A DNA stretch of 64,000 nucleotides from Otatea glauca (lineage: Eukaryota > Streptophyta > Magnoliopsida > Poales > Poaceae): the NCBI GenBank assembly GCA_036346275.1, contig CM070722.1, forward strand, positions 26,621,336 to 26,685,335. The letters are read 5' to 3'. The notes beneath the pieces were generated by a model that saw nothing but the letters and a program-made list of their open reading frames with translations, was not told where the DNA came from and did not search any database. Each line of letters opens with the position of its first letter. The stretch's first letter is position 1. Below, in pieces: positions 11,885 through 22,509 of the stretch. The position numbers were made by a program, and so were the translations under genes.

Positions 11885-13069
11885 CCCAGTGCAACGTCCG
11901 TTGCATTTTGAACCTTATCCGCGGTGATGTGATTAACTCAGCCTCTCGCAGTTGATTGAGACGGAGTTGCTGATGACGATTCTCCGCGACTCACATTCGA
12001 CGCTGGAGTCCTTGCGGGTGTGTTTCCCAGGTTAAAATGAACCGGGGTGACACCTCCTTTCTTAGGGCAGTTGTTGGCGAAATGCCCTATCTCGTTGCAG
12101 TGATAGCAATGTCTTCCCACTGCCTGCGAGTTTCCTCCGGACTGTACCACCGTTCTGGCCGGAGTTTGAGTATTCTGGCCCATTGGACGGTTTGTCGGCA
12201 GTGGTGCTCTATCACTGCTTCAGGGTTGGAATCGAACGAACTATTGAGGTGCCGTCCTCTGCCTTTGCTGGCCCTGACGACCTCCTTGTTGCGCCAATAT
12301 GCGCTTCCGATTGTCATCCAACTCTCGGCGCTTGTCTTCCAAAATAAGAGCCTTGTTAACCAGCTCGTGGAAGTCTGGAAATGTGTGGATGATCAGTCCC
12401 ACTTGCAGCCCTGCATTCAATCCCTTCATAAAGCGGGATTGTCTTGCTTTGTCCGTAGCTACGTCCTCTGGTGCGTAGCGTGCCAACTGAGTAAACTTAT
12501 TCGGTAGTCGACCAGCGATTGGCCACCTGCTTGAGATTCCTGAATTCCTCTTTCTTCAGATCCATGATACCCTCTGGCACATGGTATTGGCGGAAGGCTG
12601 TTGTGAACTCCTCCCATGAGATACCCTGAGGATCCTCGTGCGATGCACAGAAATTTTCCCACCATTCTGCGGCGGTTCCCTCTAATTGATGAGAGGCATA
12701 GAGTACCCTCTCATTTCCTACACATTGGGTTATGTGCATCTTCCTTTCTATTGTCCTCAGCCAGTCATCCGCCTCCAACGGATTAGCATTGCCCGAGAAT
12801 GTAGGTGGGCGAGTCCTCATAAACTCTGACAGTCTTGAGTAGGGGTGTGGTCCATGGTTACCCCCTTGCTGAACATTCGCTGCAGCTTGATTGGAAATCT
12901 GCTGGATAGTTTGCATCATGGTGCTCATCAACTGAGTTTGGGCAGCTAAGAAAGCTCCCAGATTATGCAAATCAACTTGCGGTGGTCAAGGGATTGGCTC
13001 CTCATTCTGGTTTCCTGCCTGGTTGGCACCACTTCCATTGGCTCCCACGTTGCCACGAGTCCTCACCAT
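11885..13069 (-). pseudogene. Gypsy gag
   Basis: ATG at 13069 (MVRTRGNVGANG). After an early TGA at 12986-12988 the frame gives the retrotrans_gag capsid domain: FSGNANPLEADDWLRTIERK, LEGTAAEWWENFCASH, ISWEEFTTAFRQYHVPEGI. A CCHC zinc knuckle follows (CYHCNEIGHFANNCPKK, about 12088-12040). Gag forms the cytoplasmic particle and binds element RNA. The frame shifts at least twice (near 12497 and 12250). The 3' end is cut by the solo LTR insertion at 11884, and coding resumes at 8184 as protease. Confidence 0.88.
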
Positions 13070-13357
13070 CTGTTGAAAGCTTCCAAGGTTAAGAAAAGAA
13101 GAAAGCATAGACAAGTAAAAGAACTTATGTGGGGGAAACAGGTGTAACTTAAATTATTTAGCCACTTTATTAATTTTAGTAAAGTAGTATGGTTGCTCAC
13201 AAGTGCCTAAGGGCAATGCAACGCATACTAGACACTTACACACCAAAGCAAGTAAACAAACATTAAGACTCACAACGACTCACACCTAATGGTGACTCTG
13301 AAATAAAAGACGCGACTCAAACACTCGAGTCTCGACACTACACCCGACTAGACTTGA
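13070..13357 (-). other. Spacer between leader ORF and gag
   Basis: This spacer is AT-richer than the ORFs on either side. I see no coding or structural feature in it. Confidence 0.4.
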
Positions 13358-14088
13358 TCACTCATCGAGCCAACCCGGCTGCGGCTCCCCCGGAGCATAC
13401 ACGTGGTGCTCGGCATCGAAGCGGCCGGTCTGATGACCCTCTGCGGCCGGTACAAGCGACCCCATTGACTCGGTGGTCCCAAGGCTGCCTGCTCCGGCTC
13501 CTCGGATCTGGGTCATGCGGCTCAAAGCGGCTTAGGCTCGGTCCATCTGAGCCATCTCCAGCTCATGAATCCTCTGCATAGCGTGAGATAAGTTCTCCCG
13601 CAGTTGAGTTCTCACCTCCGTGACCTCGTCGCGGTCTCTCTGCAGCTCCTGGATTGTCTCATCCATGGCCTCCTCCTAGGCGATGACATACCTCGCCAGG
13701 TGAGTGATCGTAGCGTCCTCCTCCAAGAACTCCATCCTGTCATGGCGATTATCTCGGCGCGGATGGTGACGAAAGACAGTGCCATCCAACTCTGCGGAGT
13801 AGGTGCGGGTGATCTGCCGCATCGCAAGACGTGTTTTCTCCTGGATTTCGGCCTCGAATGAAGTCCTCCTGGCGGTGATGTAGATAGGACGGCTTGCCCT
13901 CATCCGCTCTTGAGCATAAACAGTGATCTTGATATCCAAGGCGATATCAAGTCATGCCCGCACTACAGTCGTCACCTGGTAAAGCGGCCTGTCGAAACCT
14001 CCAAGAAGTTGCATCATACGCCATAGCTCAGCTGCGAATCCTCCAGTGCGCTCTCCATATGTGTGGATCCTCCTCATCTGCCAAAACA
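13358..14088 (-). pseudogene. Pre-gag leader ORF of the gypsy element (coiled-coil-like)
   Basis: On the minus strand one frame runs from an ATG at about 14088 (MRRIHTYGERTGG) to a stop near 13358 (ending GEPQPGWLDE). It is interrupted only by stops at 13952-13954 (TGA), about 13676 (TAG) and about 13525 (TAA). The predicted product of about 240 residues has a helical, charged middle (DETIQELQRDRDEVTE then ENLSHAMQRIHELEMAQ) that looks like a coiled coil. It lies between the primer site and gag, so it would be a separate upstream ORF of the element. I do not recognise a known domain. A spliced-in host fragment is an alternative. Confidence 0.5.
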
Positions 14089-14260
14089 GACCTCGTTTAA
14101 AAACCAAACATAACAACAGAAAATGCAGCATAGGTACGAACAAGAGAGAAAAGATAAGTCGAGATTTCATTGACATTCTTGCTCAAGTTGTTAAATTTTA
14201 GAAAATAGTTTTATCCTCCAGACACAACTAACCTAGTTAGGGTCAAGTCCTACAGTTAGC

Positions 14261-14274
14261 CTGCTCTGATACCA
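14261..14274 (-). promoter_or_regulatory. Primer binding site of the gypsy element
   Basis: The minus strand reads TGGTATCAGAGCAG four bases after the LTR end CTCGACA. It is a Met-tRNA type primer site and anchors the 5' LTR/internal boundary. Confidence 0.85.
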
Positions 14275-14278
14275 CCTC

Positions 14279-15525
14279 TGTCGAGACCCGATTCTTAGAA
14301 TCTAGACCCTCTATGTATTCTGTGCTAGTCCAGGATCACGCTAGCACACACAGGCTTTACAGGGTTGAACATCACAGACATTCACAACGATACGATAATA
14401 AATAGTGCAAACATTTGCATAAACTGAATTGTACGACCTTATGGTCTCCTTACATAAATCAGCCACACAGGGCTTACATTATCAGAGTAAATAGGAAACA
14501 GCGGAAAACATATAAACTTCGTGGAAGCCTTCATCTTGCCACGAACAATCGATCGGCTTGCCCCTAACTGTCCGGATCTTCAATATACTCCTCCTCCCGG
14601 TAGGCGTAGACTCCTCCACTGATGTTGGGATTGATAGGCAAGGAGGGGTGAGTACTCAAGGCACTCAACAAGTAATGCACAGAATGCAGTGCTATTACTA
14701 CATGCAAGGCTTATTCCAAAGAATTGGCTTACTTGGTTCTTTTGCATCAAACAACATTTTTAAACTAGTATCTTATTTAGATTAAAAGCAGTGAAAACAG
14801 TTATATATAATGCTAAGTTCTTCAAATGGTTTTTCTTCAAAGATACTCGGCACACAGCCTTAAACAGTTCATTCTTAGCACCGGCACACAGCCACTCTTC
14901 CCACATTTTATTTTTGAAGATCTACCCCTTGACTGTAATCCCCGAGCAATGCTCAATACCGCAAGCACGGCTATTCGAATAGATTTGACACTCTGCAGAG
15001 GTCGTACACTTTACCCACAAGATACATCCGCTCACCACACAGGTGATTGCCCGTAACAAAGCCTTTCAGGAACGTCTACCTTAACCAATGAACCTCTCCG
15101 GTATTGCCTTCACTGTCACTTCCCTCACACAGAGCCGAAGTATAGGACAGGACAACACCGTTGGATGGGCACCAAGCCGCAGCACAGGTACGCTCCCCCA
15201 CACAGATATACCCCCGTGTACTGTCACCCCGAGGTATCAGAGGAAAGATATCATAACCCTAATCAACTAGGCATGTCCCATATCAGACATGTGGTTGTAC
15301 GGGTGACTTAGATCAAAGGCTTGCAAGGTGAAGTCCTTAACTGACCAAGGCAAGACTTCCAACACTCAACAGTGGCACACAGACTCACATCACTCATCAA
15401 CCCATTGCCACACAGGCCCACCTGGCACAAAGCCTCTTGCCACTTGCCCCAATCTAAATCATTTCCCACCCCGTTGATTATTGTGACACATACCAGCAAT
15501 AACTCAACATCGGTACAGAACCACA
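14279..15525 (-). mobile_element. 5' LTR remnant of the gypsy element
   Basis: This is homologous to 8190-9460 over its whole length, including 'attctgtgctagtccagg' near the end and the 'gaaccacacag' motif at the upper edge. It ends GGGTCTCGACA at 14279, where the solo LTR ends GGGTCCCGGCA. Homology stops abruptly at about 15525, so roughly 2.4 kb of the LTR start, including the TGTAACACCC end, is missing and not found higher up. Confidence 0.82.
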
Positions 15526-16298
15526 CAGTGATGCCATCTTCGTAACACAGTGATGCAATAACTCATGTGTTGTCATCTTCGTAATACAGTGATGCCAGCT
15601 TCTCTTAAGCTGTCAAAACAGAGCAGACGTCTTCTAGAGGATGCCACCTCCTGCACCATATAGTGGGGTGCGCGTCGAAACAGAGCAGGCGTCTCGGCAA
15701 GTCTCCGCCAACGGCCAACGCACCAAAAGTGCAAGAGGGTACCTCCTCTAGAAGAGGAAGGGACAAGGGGAAGCAGCCGGCCGAGATCCGCACCACGCAA
15801 CAAATCCTTAACATATTACGCAGACCATCAGGAACCCGGGTGGTATTAACATAGGGGACGCCGGGAATCGGGATGACATGCCCATATGGGAGGTCAGAAA
15901 TCCACATAAAAAAGACCAAAAAAATTCTGTCTTATACACCCGAGACGTACGGTATAGGCCACCCAATTGGCGACCGCTGGGAGCACTTCGGATCCCCATG
16001 GAGTTCTTTCATAGTAGGGATTGAGTGGTATCCGAGAACAAATCGCAAAATATACACGGGTGATGTAATATGCAGAAAATTTCAGACATCATTCCCACTC
16101 TACCCAGATAGACAGAACGATCACTTGTTCCACCAAACAGTGCTTTCGTTAGTTAGTTCGTCAAGCAATTCCGTTACTATTGTAATGCCCTTGTAATATA
16201 ATCTAATCTATTGCTTATTTTATCATCTGAACTTTTGGTGTATGTGCCCTTATATATATTCAACAAATAATTTAAGTGCTTCATGGGAACTATTCATA
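15526..16298. other. Unrecognised intergenic segment
   Basis: This segment replaces the missing part of the 5' LTR. It contains two imperfect direct copies of 'catcttcgtaacacagtgatgc' (about 15535 and 15576). A plus-strand frame at 15873-16196 (SPWSSFIVGIEWYPRTNRKI within it) has no family I recognise and no visible gene structure. It may be a decayed transposon or captured fragment. Confidence 0.35.
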
Positions 16299-16683
16299 AC
16301 ATGAGTTATTATCGACTATAATACTTAGGGTTATTGCACTAGTATAAATTAGATGCAAAGCAAGGTGTAAATTAAATATTTTTCCAGAATATGGTAGTGC
16401 ATATATGAAAGATCAAATGTGGTCCATTGTTCATAAAAATTTCATTTAGACATGATATTTTACGGGCCGCCGAAAAGGCTAAAAAACATGACATGAGTTG
16501 TTGTCGACTATAATACTTAGGGTTATTGCACTAGTGGAAATTAGATGCAAAGCAAGGTGTAAATTACATATTTTTCCAGAATATGGTAGTGCATGTATCA
16601 AAGGGCAAGCAAATCTGGTCCATTCTTCCTAAAAATTACATTTAAACATGACATTTTACGGTCTGTCAAAAAGGCTAAAAAAA
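16299..16683. repeat. Tandem direct duplication, unit about 192 bp
   Basis: Two adjacent copies (about 16299-16490 and 16491-16683) share 'cgactataatacttaggg', 'agatgcaaagcaaggtgt' and 'tttttccagaatatggtag', ending in 'aaaggctaaaaaa'. They differ at scattered positions, so the duplication is not very recent. No coding capacity. Confidence 0.85.
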
Positions 16684-16980
16684 TCACACTCCCTGATCTC
16701 AGAATCGCACTCTCTCTGATCTCTCTCTCCCACCATCGTTTTGCAATTTCTAAAAAAAATCAATTCTTTAAATAATTTCAAATTATTGATTGCCCGGACT
16801 TTTATTGGACACATTTATCAGTACCTAAGTTTAATGACAGTTGCCCAACCACTTCCTCCAAAAAAAAGTGTTTTAAATATCTTTACAAATTTGGATTGAA
16901 ATTGTTCACATCCAATAACGCCATTTTGCTAATCAATTAGTATCGTCAATTAATAACGCGATTTTGGTTATTGCCGAAAC

Positions 16981-17072
16981 CTCATATTTCGGGTATGGGG
17001 GCCCCACCCCATACCCGAAATCTGAAATTTCGGGTATGGGGTGGGCCCCTATACCCGAAATTTCAGATTTCG
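16981..17072. repeat. Two consecutive palindromes
   Basis: The first is atttcgggtatgggg/ccccatacccgaaat around 16986-17021. The second is ctgaaatttcgggtat/atacccgaaatttcag around 17022-17066. Both can fold into hairpins with GC-rich loops (ggggccccacccc, ggggtgggccccta). The arms are related to each other, so this could be a small foldback element or the ends of two back-to-back repeats. Confidence 0.75.
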
Positions 17073-17489
17073 TTTAAGCATTTGCCGGATTTTGAGGTTT
17101 CGGGAAAGGCTAAACATATTTTCAAGTTTCAAGTATGGTTGGGCTTTTGGTAAATACGCGTAATTACGGACCTTATTTTGTACTGTATTCCAAAAATTCC
17201 TTAATCTTGTCATACGTGGTCTGGTTTGTTGATTTGCTTCCTTTGTTATAGCATTTGCCCTAGTCCTTTAATGCTAATACTAGCAAATATAATTCAAAGC
17301 TCTTAGTAGCACTAGTGTGTACTTCTGTTTCCCTTTGATCCAACAGGGATTAAGATTTTGGGCTTCGCTCAGGTCAGTCCAACAAAACTGGGGAGAATAA
17401 AAAAAACCCGAGAGAATTAAAAATAAGGACTCCTTAGACATGCTTCCGGATATTGCTGGTCAGTGCACTGCAATACTGTATTCTTACTT

Positions 17490-18139
17490 CACATACTCCG
17501 TATACTAAGCGCTGCAGTTTTTCCGCACGCTCGGCGCCTCCACGTCGAAGCCTGCGCCACGTGGCCGTGCGGTGGAGCTCCGCGTCGCTCGGATGCACAG
17601 TGAAGCGGCCGGCCGTGCGTACGACGCGCACCGCGTGCGCCCACGTCGCCCACGTGACTCAGCCATTAATCCGGCTTATATATTTGAACGCCGTTATTTC
17701 GCAAAAGCGTTCGCGCGGCGCGGCGGTAAGACGCCTCGCACTCGCGCCGTCGGTCGCGGGTTCGACTCCCTTCGCGCGAGCCGCGGCGTTTTTCCCAGCG
17801 ACGCGTGGCTCGGTAGCGACTTTCTGCGCGAAGAGTGGCACGGGCGCGCGGACGAGACGCGGGCGACGCGTTCCGCGCTCGTAAGTTTCAAAAATTACAT
17901 GTAAGTCCTGTTTTACGTGGGAAATCCGTTTTGTTTTGCAGAAAGGACTCCAAAAAATTTCTAAGATTACAGGATAGTCCGTTTTTTTTCGAAAATTCCT
18001 AAACTTACATATTAGTCCATTTTTTCTATAAATCTCCTGGAAACAGTAAACATCTAGATACCTTTCTTCGTGTACCGACCCGAATTTCACGTTACGATGG
18101 CGCGTTGCGGCACGGCGTGCGCCGCGCCCACGTGTCTAG
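17490..18139 (+). mobile_element. Helitron-like non-autonomous element, copy A
   Basis: The 3' end shows a strong GC hairpin (ggcgcg ... cgcgcc, about 18100-18129) followed by cacgtgtCTAG and a host T, the Helitron CTRR-T pattern. The body is homologous to the minus strand of about 46710-46200: shared 'ctccgcgt.gctcg', 'cagtgaa.cgg' and 'ttcgtacgac'-like blocks, a tRNA-like module, 'tttcccagc-gacgcgtgg', and 'aaaattacat-taagtcct'. The 5' end is estimated from where homology fades and is uncertain. It ends about 390 bp upstream of the COBRA-like start codon. Confidence 0.55.
17711..17778 (+). other. tRNA-like module in Helitron copy A
   Basis: The sequence has an A-box-like 'gcggcggtaagacgcc' and, about 30 bases on, 'ggtcgcgggttcgactcc', a near-perfect pol III B-box/T-arm. 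No 7-bp acceptor stem is visible and the anticodon arm does not pair well, so it is not called as a tRNA gene. The matching module in copy B lies at 46430-46495. Confidence 0.55.
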
Positions 18140-18525
18140 TATTTACATGACCCCGAAGAAAAGCAAGCTCTGGTTATCACAAGAATGGCTTAAACCTCTG
18201 TATGCAATGCATTGGCATCTGCATTTTGGTCCCCACAACCAGAGACCCAAGGCAAACTGCTCAAGCTAGAGAAACGCTCCCCTCCCCCTAAAACTGGAGA
18301 AAGCAGCTCGCAGTGTTGCACCTTTGCCAGTCTCTCTCCCCCCACTCCAGACTCTGACACGCTCTCCAAGGCACTCGGGTTTCTCTTTCTCGGACAAATA
18401 CAAAACAAGAAAGAACGCATCGGTATTAATCACCGAGAAAAAGGCAGAGGAAAATAAATGAGGCAGAGGAGATGAGGAGGGAGTGGCAGTAGTGCAAGGG
18501 TTCTCTAGTTTTGTGTGAGTGAGCC
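18140..18525 (+). promoter_or_regulatory. Proximal upstream region / 5' UTR of the COBRA-like gene
   Basis: This is non-coding sequence between the Helitron-like 3' terminus and the start codon. It contains pyrimidine tracts (ctctctccccccact) typical of plant 5' leaders. I cannot place a TATA box or transcription start with confidence. Confidence 0.35.
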
Positions 18526-21500
18526 ATGGCGAGGTTGCTCCTGCAGTTCCTGCACCTGGGTGCCACCTTTGCGCTGCTCGTCGGTCTGCTGTCTCTAGTG
18601 GTGCCTTTGGCAGGTGAGTGCGCTTCACCTGGCCAGCTCTTCAGTTCTTACAAAATAAAAGTTGGTAAAATAAAATTTTGATCTTTCTGGGGTTGGGACT
18701 TGGTGTGTCTTGTTTACTTCTGTTTTGTTCTTCAAATTTTGATTTTTTTTAAAATAGATTTCGTGTTTTCTACTGATTCTTGGTAAGAAGGGGGTTCGCG
18801 GTACCATGGTTCGTAGTTCATGGAGAAAATGTGCGATTTCTTGAAATTTTCCATTCAGAGTTTCCTTCTAAAAGACATTATTTGGGCTAGTGCCTTTTAT
18901 TTTACCTCACATTTCACTCTGGTAATAGATAAGTTCTTGATTTTGGTAAGTTTTCTTGGTTTGGTGGGTATCTGTGGATGGGATATGTAAATCTCCGTAT
19001 AGTTTAGATTCACAAGAGGAAAGGTTTTACGACCGATGAAAAATAGTATCAAGCTATTATCACCAGTTTTTGTTTTTTTTATTATATTTTTTGCAATTAT
19101 GTAAAGAATAGGGCCGCAGCAGAGTTTTGTTTAATGGCGGGACAAGAAAAGTTTTACGGAAAAGGGGCGTGTATACTGTTCCATTGTGAACCAATCCCAG
19201 ATCGAGCCCATCAATAGCAGTCACTCTCTAGAAACATGCTAAATCTTTGACCTGTCAGGGAGTAGGTATAAGTTAGTTGTGGAAACAGTGTAGCCTTTTG
19301 TCAGTGGAATACTGATCTGACCACTACGACGTCAGATGGCTAGTTTGATGCCAAGGGAGACCATTTCTTATATGATATGAATTCTGACCAATGTTAGACG
19401 AAAGCATTAGAAGAAAGATTTCATGAAGTTAGCAATTTGTTGCCCTCGAAGAGGCATTTGCCCTGTTTTGTTTAGTCAAGGAAAAAAATAGAGCTTTCGT
19501 GATTGTCGTAAGTAAATTTTGCACAAGAAAAGGATGGATCTCATGCACAGGCCAATGTGGAGTTTGGATACCGGACAATTTCAGAGTTCTTCCCCAATTT
19601 TCTCTGTGAAGGTCGGATACATGTAGTTTGTTCTATAACAAGTAAATTTTGATCCTTATTGTGTTAGTTTTTCTACTGTAAAACTGGTCTAGTTTCTACC
19701 GTCATTTGAATTAGAACTTAATGTGTATAAATTGCAGAATGGCCACATTTCTATTTATTTCAATGAACATGGGTGTGTATTTTCTTGAATTCTTTTAAGG
19801 TGCACCACTTATGTTTGAATTGCATGTTACCAACGCATGTTCAATTTGAGGTACTATGTTATTTCTTTTTGAATTTTTCCTTTCTTTCTGCAGAAGCATA
19901 TGATCCTCTTGATCCAACTGGGAACATCACAATCAAATGGGATATCATTCAGTGGACTTCAGATGGCTATGTTGTAAGTACACCATTTCTAGATTATGTG
20001 TCTGTAACTACCTATACCATTAAGACATTCTGTACATGTCACTGCTCTTATAAAAATCCGTGATCAATGAACATAAGTGAAACTAGCATATTTACCCATG
20101 CCATTGTGTGGTTGTATTTTTACAATGCTATCTTCTATATTTAGAGTTGTATAATTTATACTATTCTTATACCTTTGACTAAAAATGTAGACCCACCAAA
20201 TGATCGGTGTAGATCTTTTTACAAACTAGATTGCTTTTTTACGTTACCTCATGTTCTCATCTTCCCATATTCAGGTTAGTGCTCTGTTATTATCATACTA
20301 TGTAATTATTTGATGTGCTTGATTCAGCCCTGTAATGCCTTTTGTCATTATTTGCATATCATATGTAATGCCTTTTTAATTCACTCTTGTGCAGTAATCG
20401 TCAATTGACGTAAATTAGATGGCGAATTGTTTGTGCAAGATAACAGCTTTGAAAGTTACTTTAATTTTTAATGCTGTAGAGTTCTCTCTGACATTCACTC
20501 AGTAGCAAACAACATATTTTTTGCATACAACTCCAAATCTAACCAAATGCAAGTTTTCTCTTCTAGTTGCATTTGACACTAGCCAAGCACCATGCAAATC
20601 ACTTTGCTATAACTTTTTTATCTTTTCATATACATCCCTTACATACCTAGGGAAGTTACTGCCTCCACAATATATTTTTTCTGTTTATGTCCTGCATGTT
20701 GAAGTATAAGTGAATTGTTCACCTTTCCTCATCAGCTTAAGTTTTTGGGTGAACTGGTTGGTGCATGCAACTCAATATAATATCAGAGCTAAGAGGTCCC
20801 GAGTTCAAGACCCGGTTGACGCAATTAAAAAAATAATTGCAGTCCACTTCTATTCCACGTCCTAGGTCTAAGGGAGCCTATACGTGAAGGGGAGTGTTTG
20901 AAGTATAAGTGCTTAAGCTTTTGGGTGAACTGATTGGTGCATGCAACTTAATACTGCAAAATCTACATTTTGCAGGCTGTTGTCTCTATATACAATTATC
21001 AGAAATATCGTCATATCCAAGCGCCTGGGTGGAGTCTTGGGTGGGTCTGGGCAAAGAAGGAGATCATTTGGACCATGAACGGTGGGCAGGCCACAGAGCA
21101 AGGCGACTGCTCTCAATTCAAAGGCAATATACCACACTGCTGCAAGAGGGATCCAACCGTTGTTGACTTGCTTCCTGGGACACCTTACAACATGCAGGTT
21201 GCAAATTGTTGCAAAGGAGGAGTACTTACCTCATTCGTGCAAGACCCTGTCAATGCGGTAGCATCATTTCAGATCAGTGTTGGCCGATCTGGGACTAGCA
21301 ATAGGACAGTGAAAGCGCCAAAGAACTTCACTCTCAAGGCCCCAGGTCCAGGGTATACTTGCGGAGTCCCCCAAGAAGTGAAACCTCCTACAAAATTCAT
21401 TTCGATGGATGGGAGGAGAACAACTCAAGCCCATGGTAAGTTGTTTCAGTATGTTTCTTTTTGGTGTAGTAGTTATCATGACGAACAAAATGTCTTTGGC

Positions 21501-22509
21501 TTATCACCAGTGTCAGAGCTGAGAAGTGAACTAGCATATGATCAGGTCTTTGAGCAGTGAACACCTGTTTTCCTTTTGCAGTGACTTGGAATGTGACATG
21601 TACGTATTCACAGTTTGTTGCTCAAAGAGCCCCAACTTGTTGTGTTTCACTCTCATCGTTTTACAACGAAACGATAATTAACTGTCCGAAATGTTCATGT
21701 GGCTGCCAGAATAACATAAGCAAACCAGGGAGCTGTGTGGAGTAAGTGCTATCACTTCAGAGAGTGTCTCGAACAACAGACACATTTTTCCCTTTTTAAA
21801 ACCTTTTTTTTATGTATTTACTACTTTGGTAGGGGTAATTCACCTTATTTGGCTTCTGTGGTGAATGGACCTGGCAAGAGCAGCTTGACTCCTCTAGTAC
21901 AATGCACACCCCATATGTGCCCAATAAGGGTGCATTGGCATGTTAAGCTCAACTACAGGGAATACTGGAGGGTGAAGATCACCATTACAAATTGGAACTA
22001 TCGGATGAACTACTCGCAGTGGAACTTAGTAGTTCAACACCCAAATTTTGACAAAGTCACTACAATTTTCAGCTTCAACTACAAATCTTTGAACCCCTAC
22101 GGAGTAATAAGTGAGTATTTGTTTCATCCTCTGAGCATGTTTGACAATTTAAATGTGTAATGTTCTAGCTACTGACTAGTATTTTTCAGATGATACTGGA
22201 ATGATGTGGGGTATCAAGTACTACAATGACCTGCTCATGGTGGCTGGACCAGATGGAAATGTGCAATCCGAGATTCTATTCCGGAAGGATCCATCAACAT
22301 TCTCTTTCGACAAGGGTTGGGCCTTTCCAAGGCGCATATACTTCAATGGTGAAAGCTGCGTCATGCCTCCACCAGATGCGTACCCGTGGCTACCTAGCTC
22401 TTCCCCTAGATTGAAGACGGCGTTCCTTATTCTGTCCATTGTCGTTTGCGCAACGTTGGCGTTCTTGCACAACCATCTAGTTTTAGACAATAATTGTGGG
22501 AAGTGCTGA
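18526..22509 (+). CDS. COBL: COBRA-like GPI-anchored protein, six exons, intact
   Basis: Exons 18526-18613, 19894-19973, 20976-21435, 21582-21741, 21833-22110 and 22190-22509 all have GT-AG borders and join in frame to 461 residues, the normal COBRA-like length. It has a hydrophobic signal peptide (MARLLLQFLHLGATFALLVG), the N-terminal wall-binding-like domain (EAYDPLDPTGNITIKWD), cysteine-rich middle with the family motif CCVS (TCCVSLSSFYN), N-glycosylation sites, RVHWHVKLNYREYW, and a hydrophobic C-terminus (TAFLILSIVVCATLAFL) for GPI attachment. COBRA-like proteins act at the plasma membrane/wall and organise cellulose microfibrils. It faces tail-to-tail the broken BC1-type paralogue 2.1 kb downstream. 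A polar tail after the GPI segment is unusual. Confidence 0.93.
20697..20953 (+). mobile_element. TRIM (SMART-like) element in COBRA-like intron 2
   Basis: This is a 257-bp element flanked by CTGCA duplications (20692-20696 and 20954-20958). The short terminal repeat starts TGTTGAAGTATAAGTG and ends near GCAACTCAATA. It is followed by a degraded Met-tRNA primer site (taatatcagagct) and, before the second repeat, a polypurine-like gaaggggagtg. The second repeat lacks about 23 bp. There is no coding capacity. A relative lies at 38139-38339. It sits in the gene's sense direction and ends 22 bp before exon 3. Confidence 0.82.

Larger units (their letters stand above)
3762..15525 (-). mobile_element. 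Ty3/gypsy chromovirus-like retrotransposon, nested and truncated
   Basis: The order on the minus strand is 5' LTR remnant (15525-14279), primer site (14274-14261), leader ORF (14088-13358), gag (13069-11885), inserted solo LTR (11879-8190), then protease, reverse transcriptase, RNase H, integrase and chromodomain-like C-terminus (8184-4865), polypurine tract and 3' LTR piece (4851-3762). Protease-RT-RNaseH-INT order with a C-terminal chromodomain-like segment is the Ty3/gypsy chromovirus arrangement. Long LTRs starting TGTAACACCC and a Met-tRNA primer fit the Tekay/Del lineage of grasses, but that lineage call is inference. Several premature stops make it inactive. Confidence 0.85.

Noticed and set aside
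17711..17778. Functional tRNA gene
   Set aside because: A- and B-box words exist but no acceptor stem and a poorly paired anticodon arm; the same holds for 35320-35385 and 46430-46495.
18190..18628. Antisense open frames over the COBRA-like start
   Set aside because: They are opposite-strand shadows of the leader and exon 1 and have no homology or splice logic.
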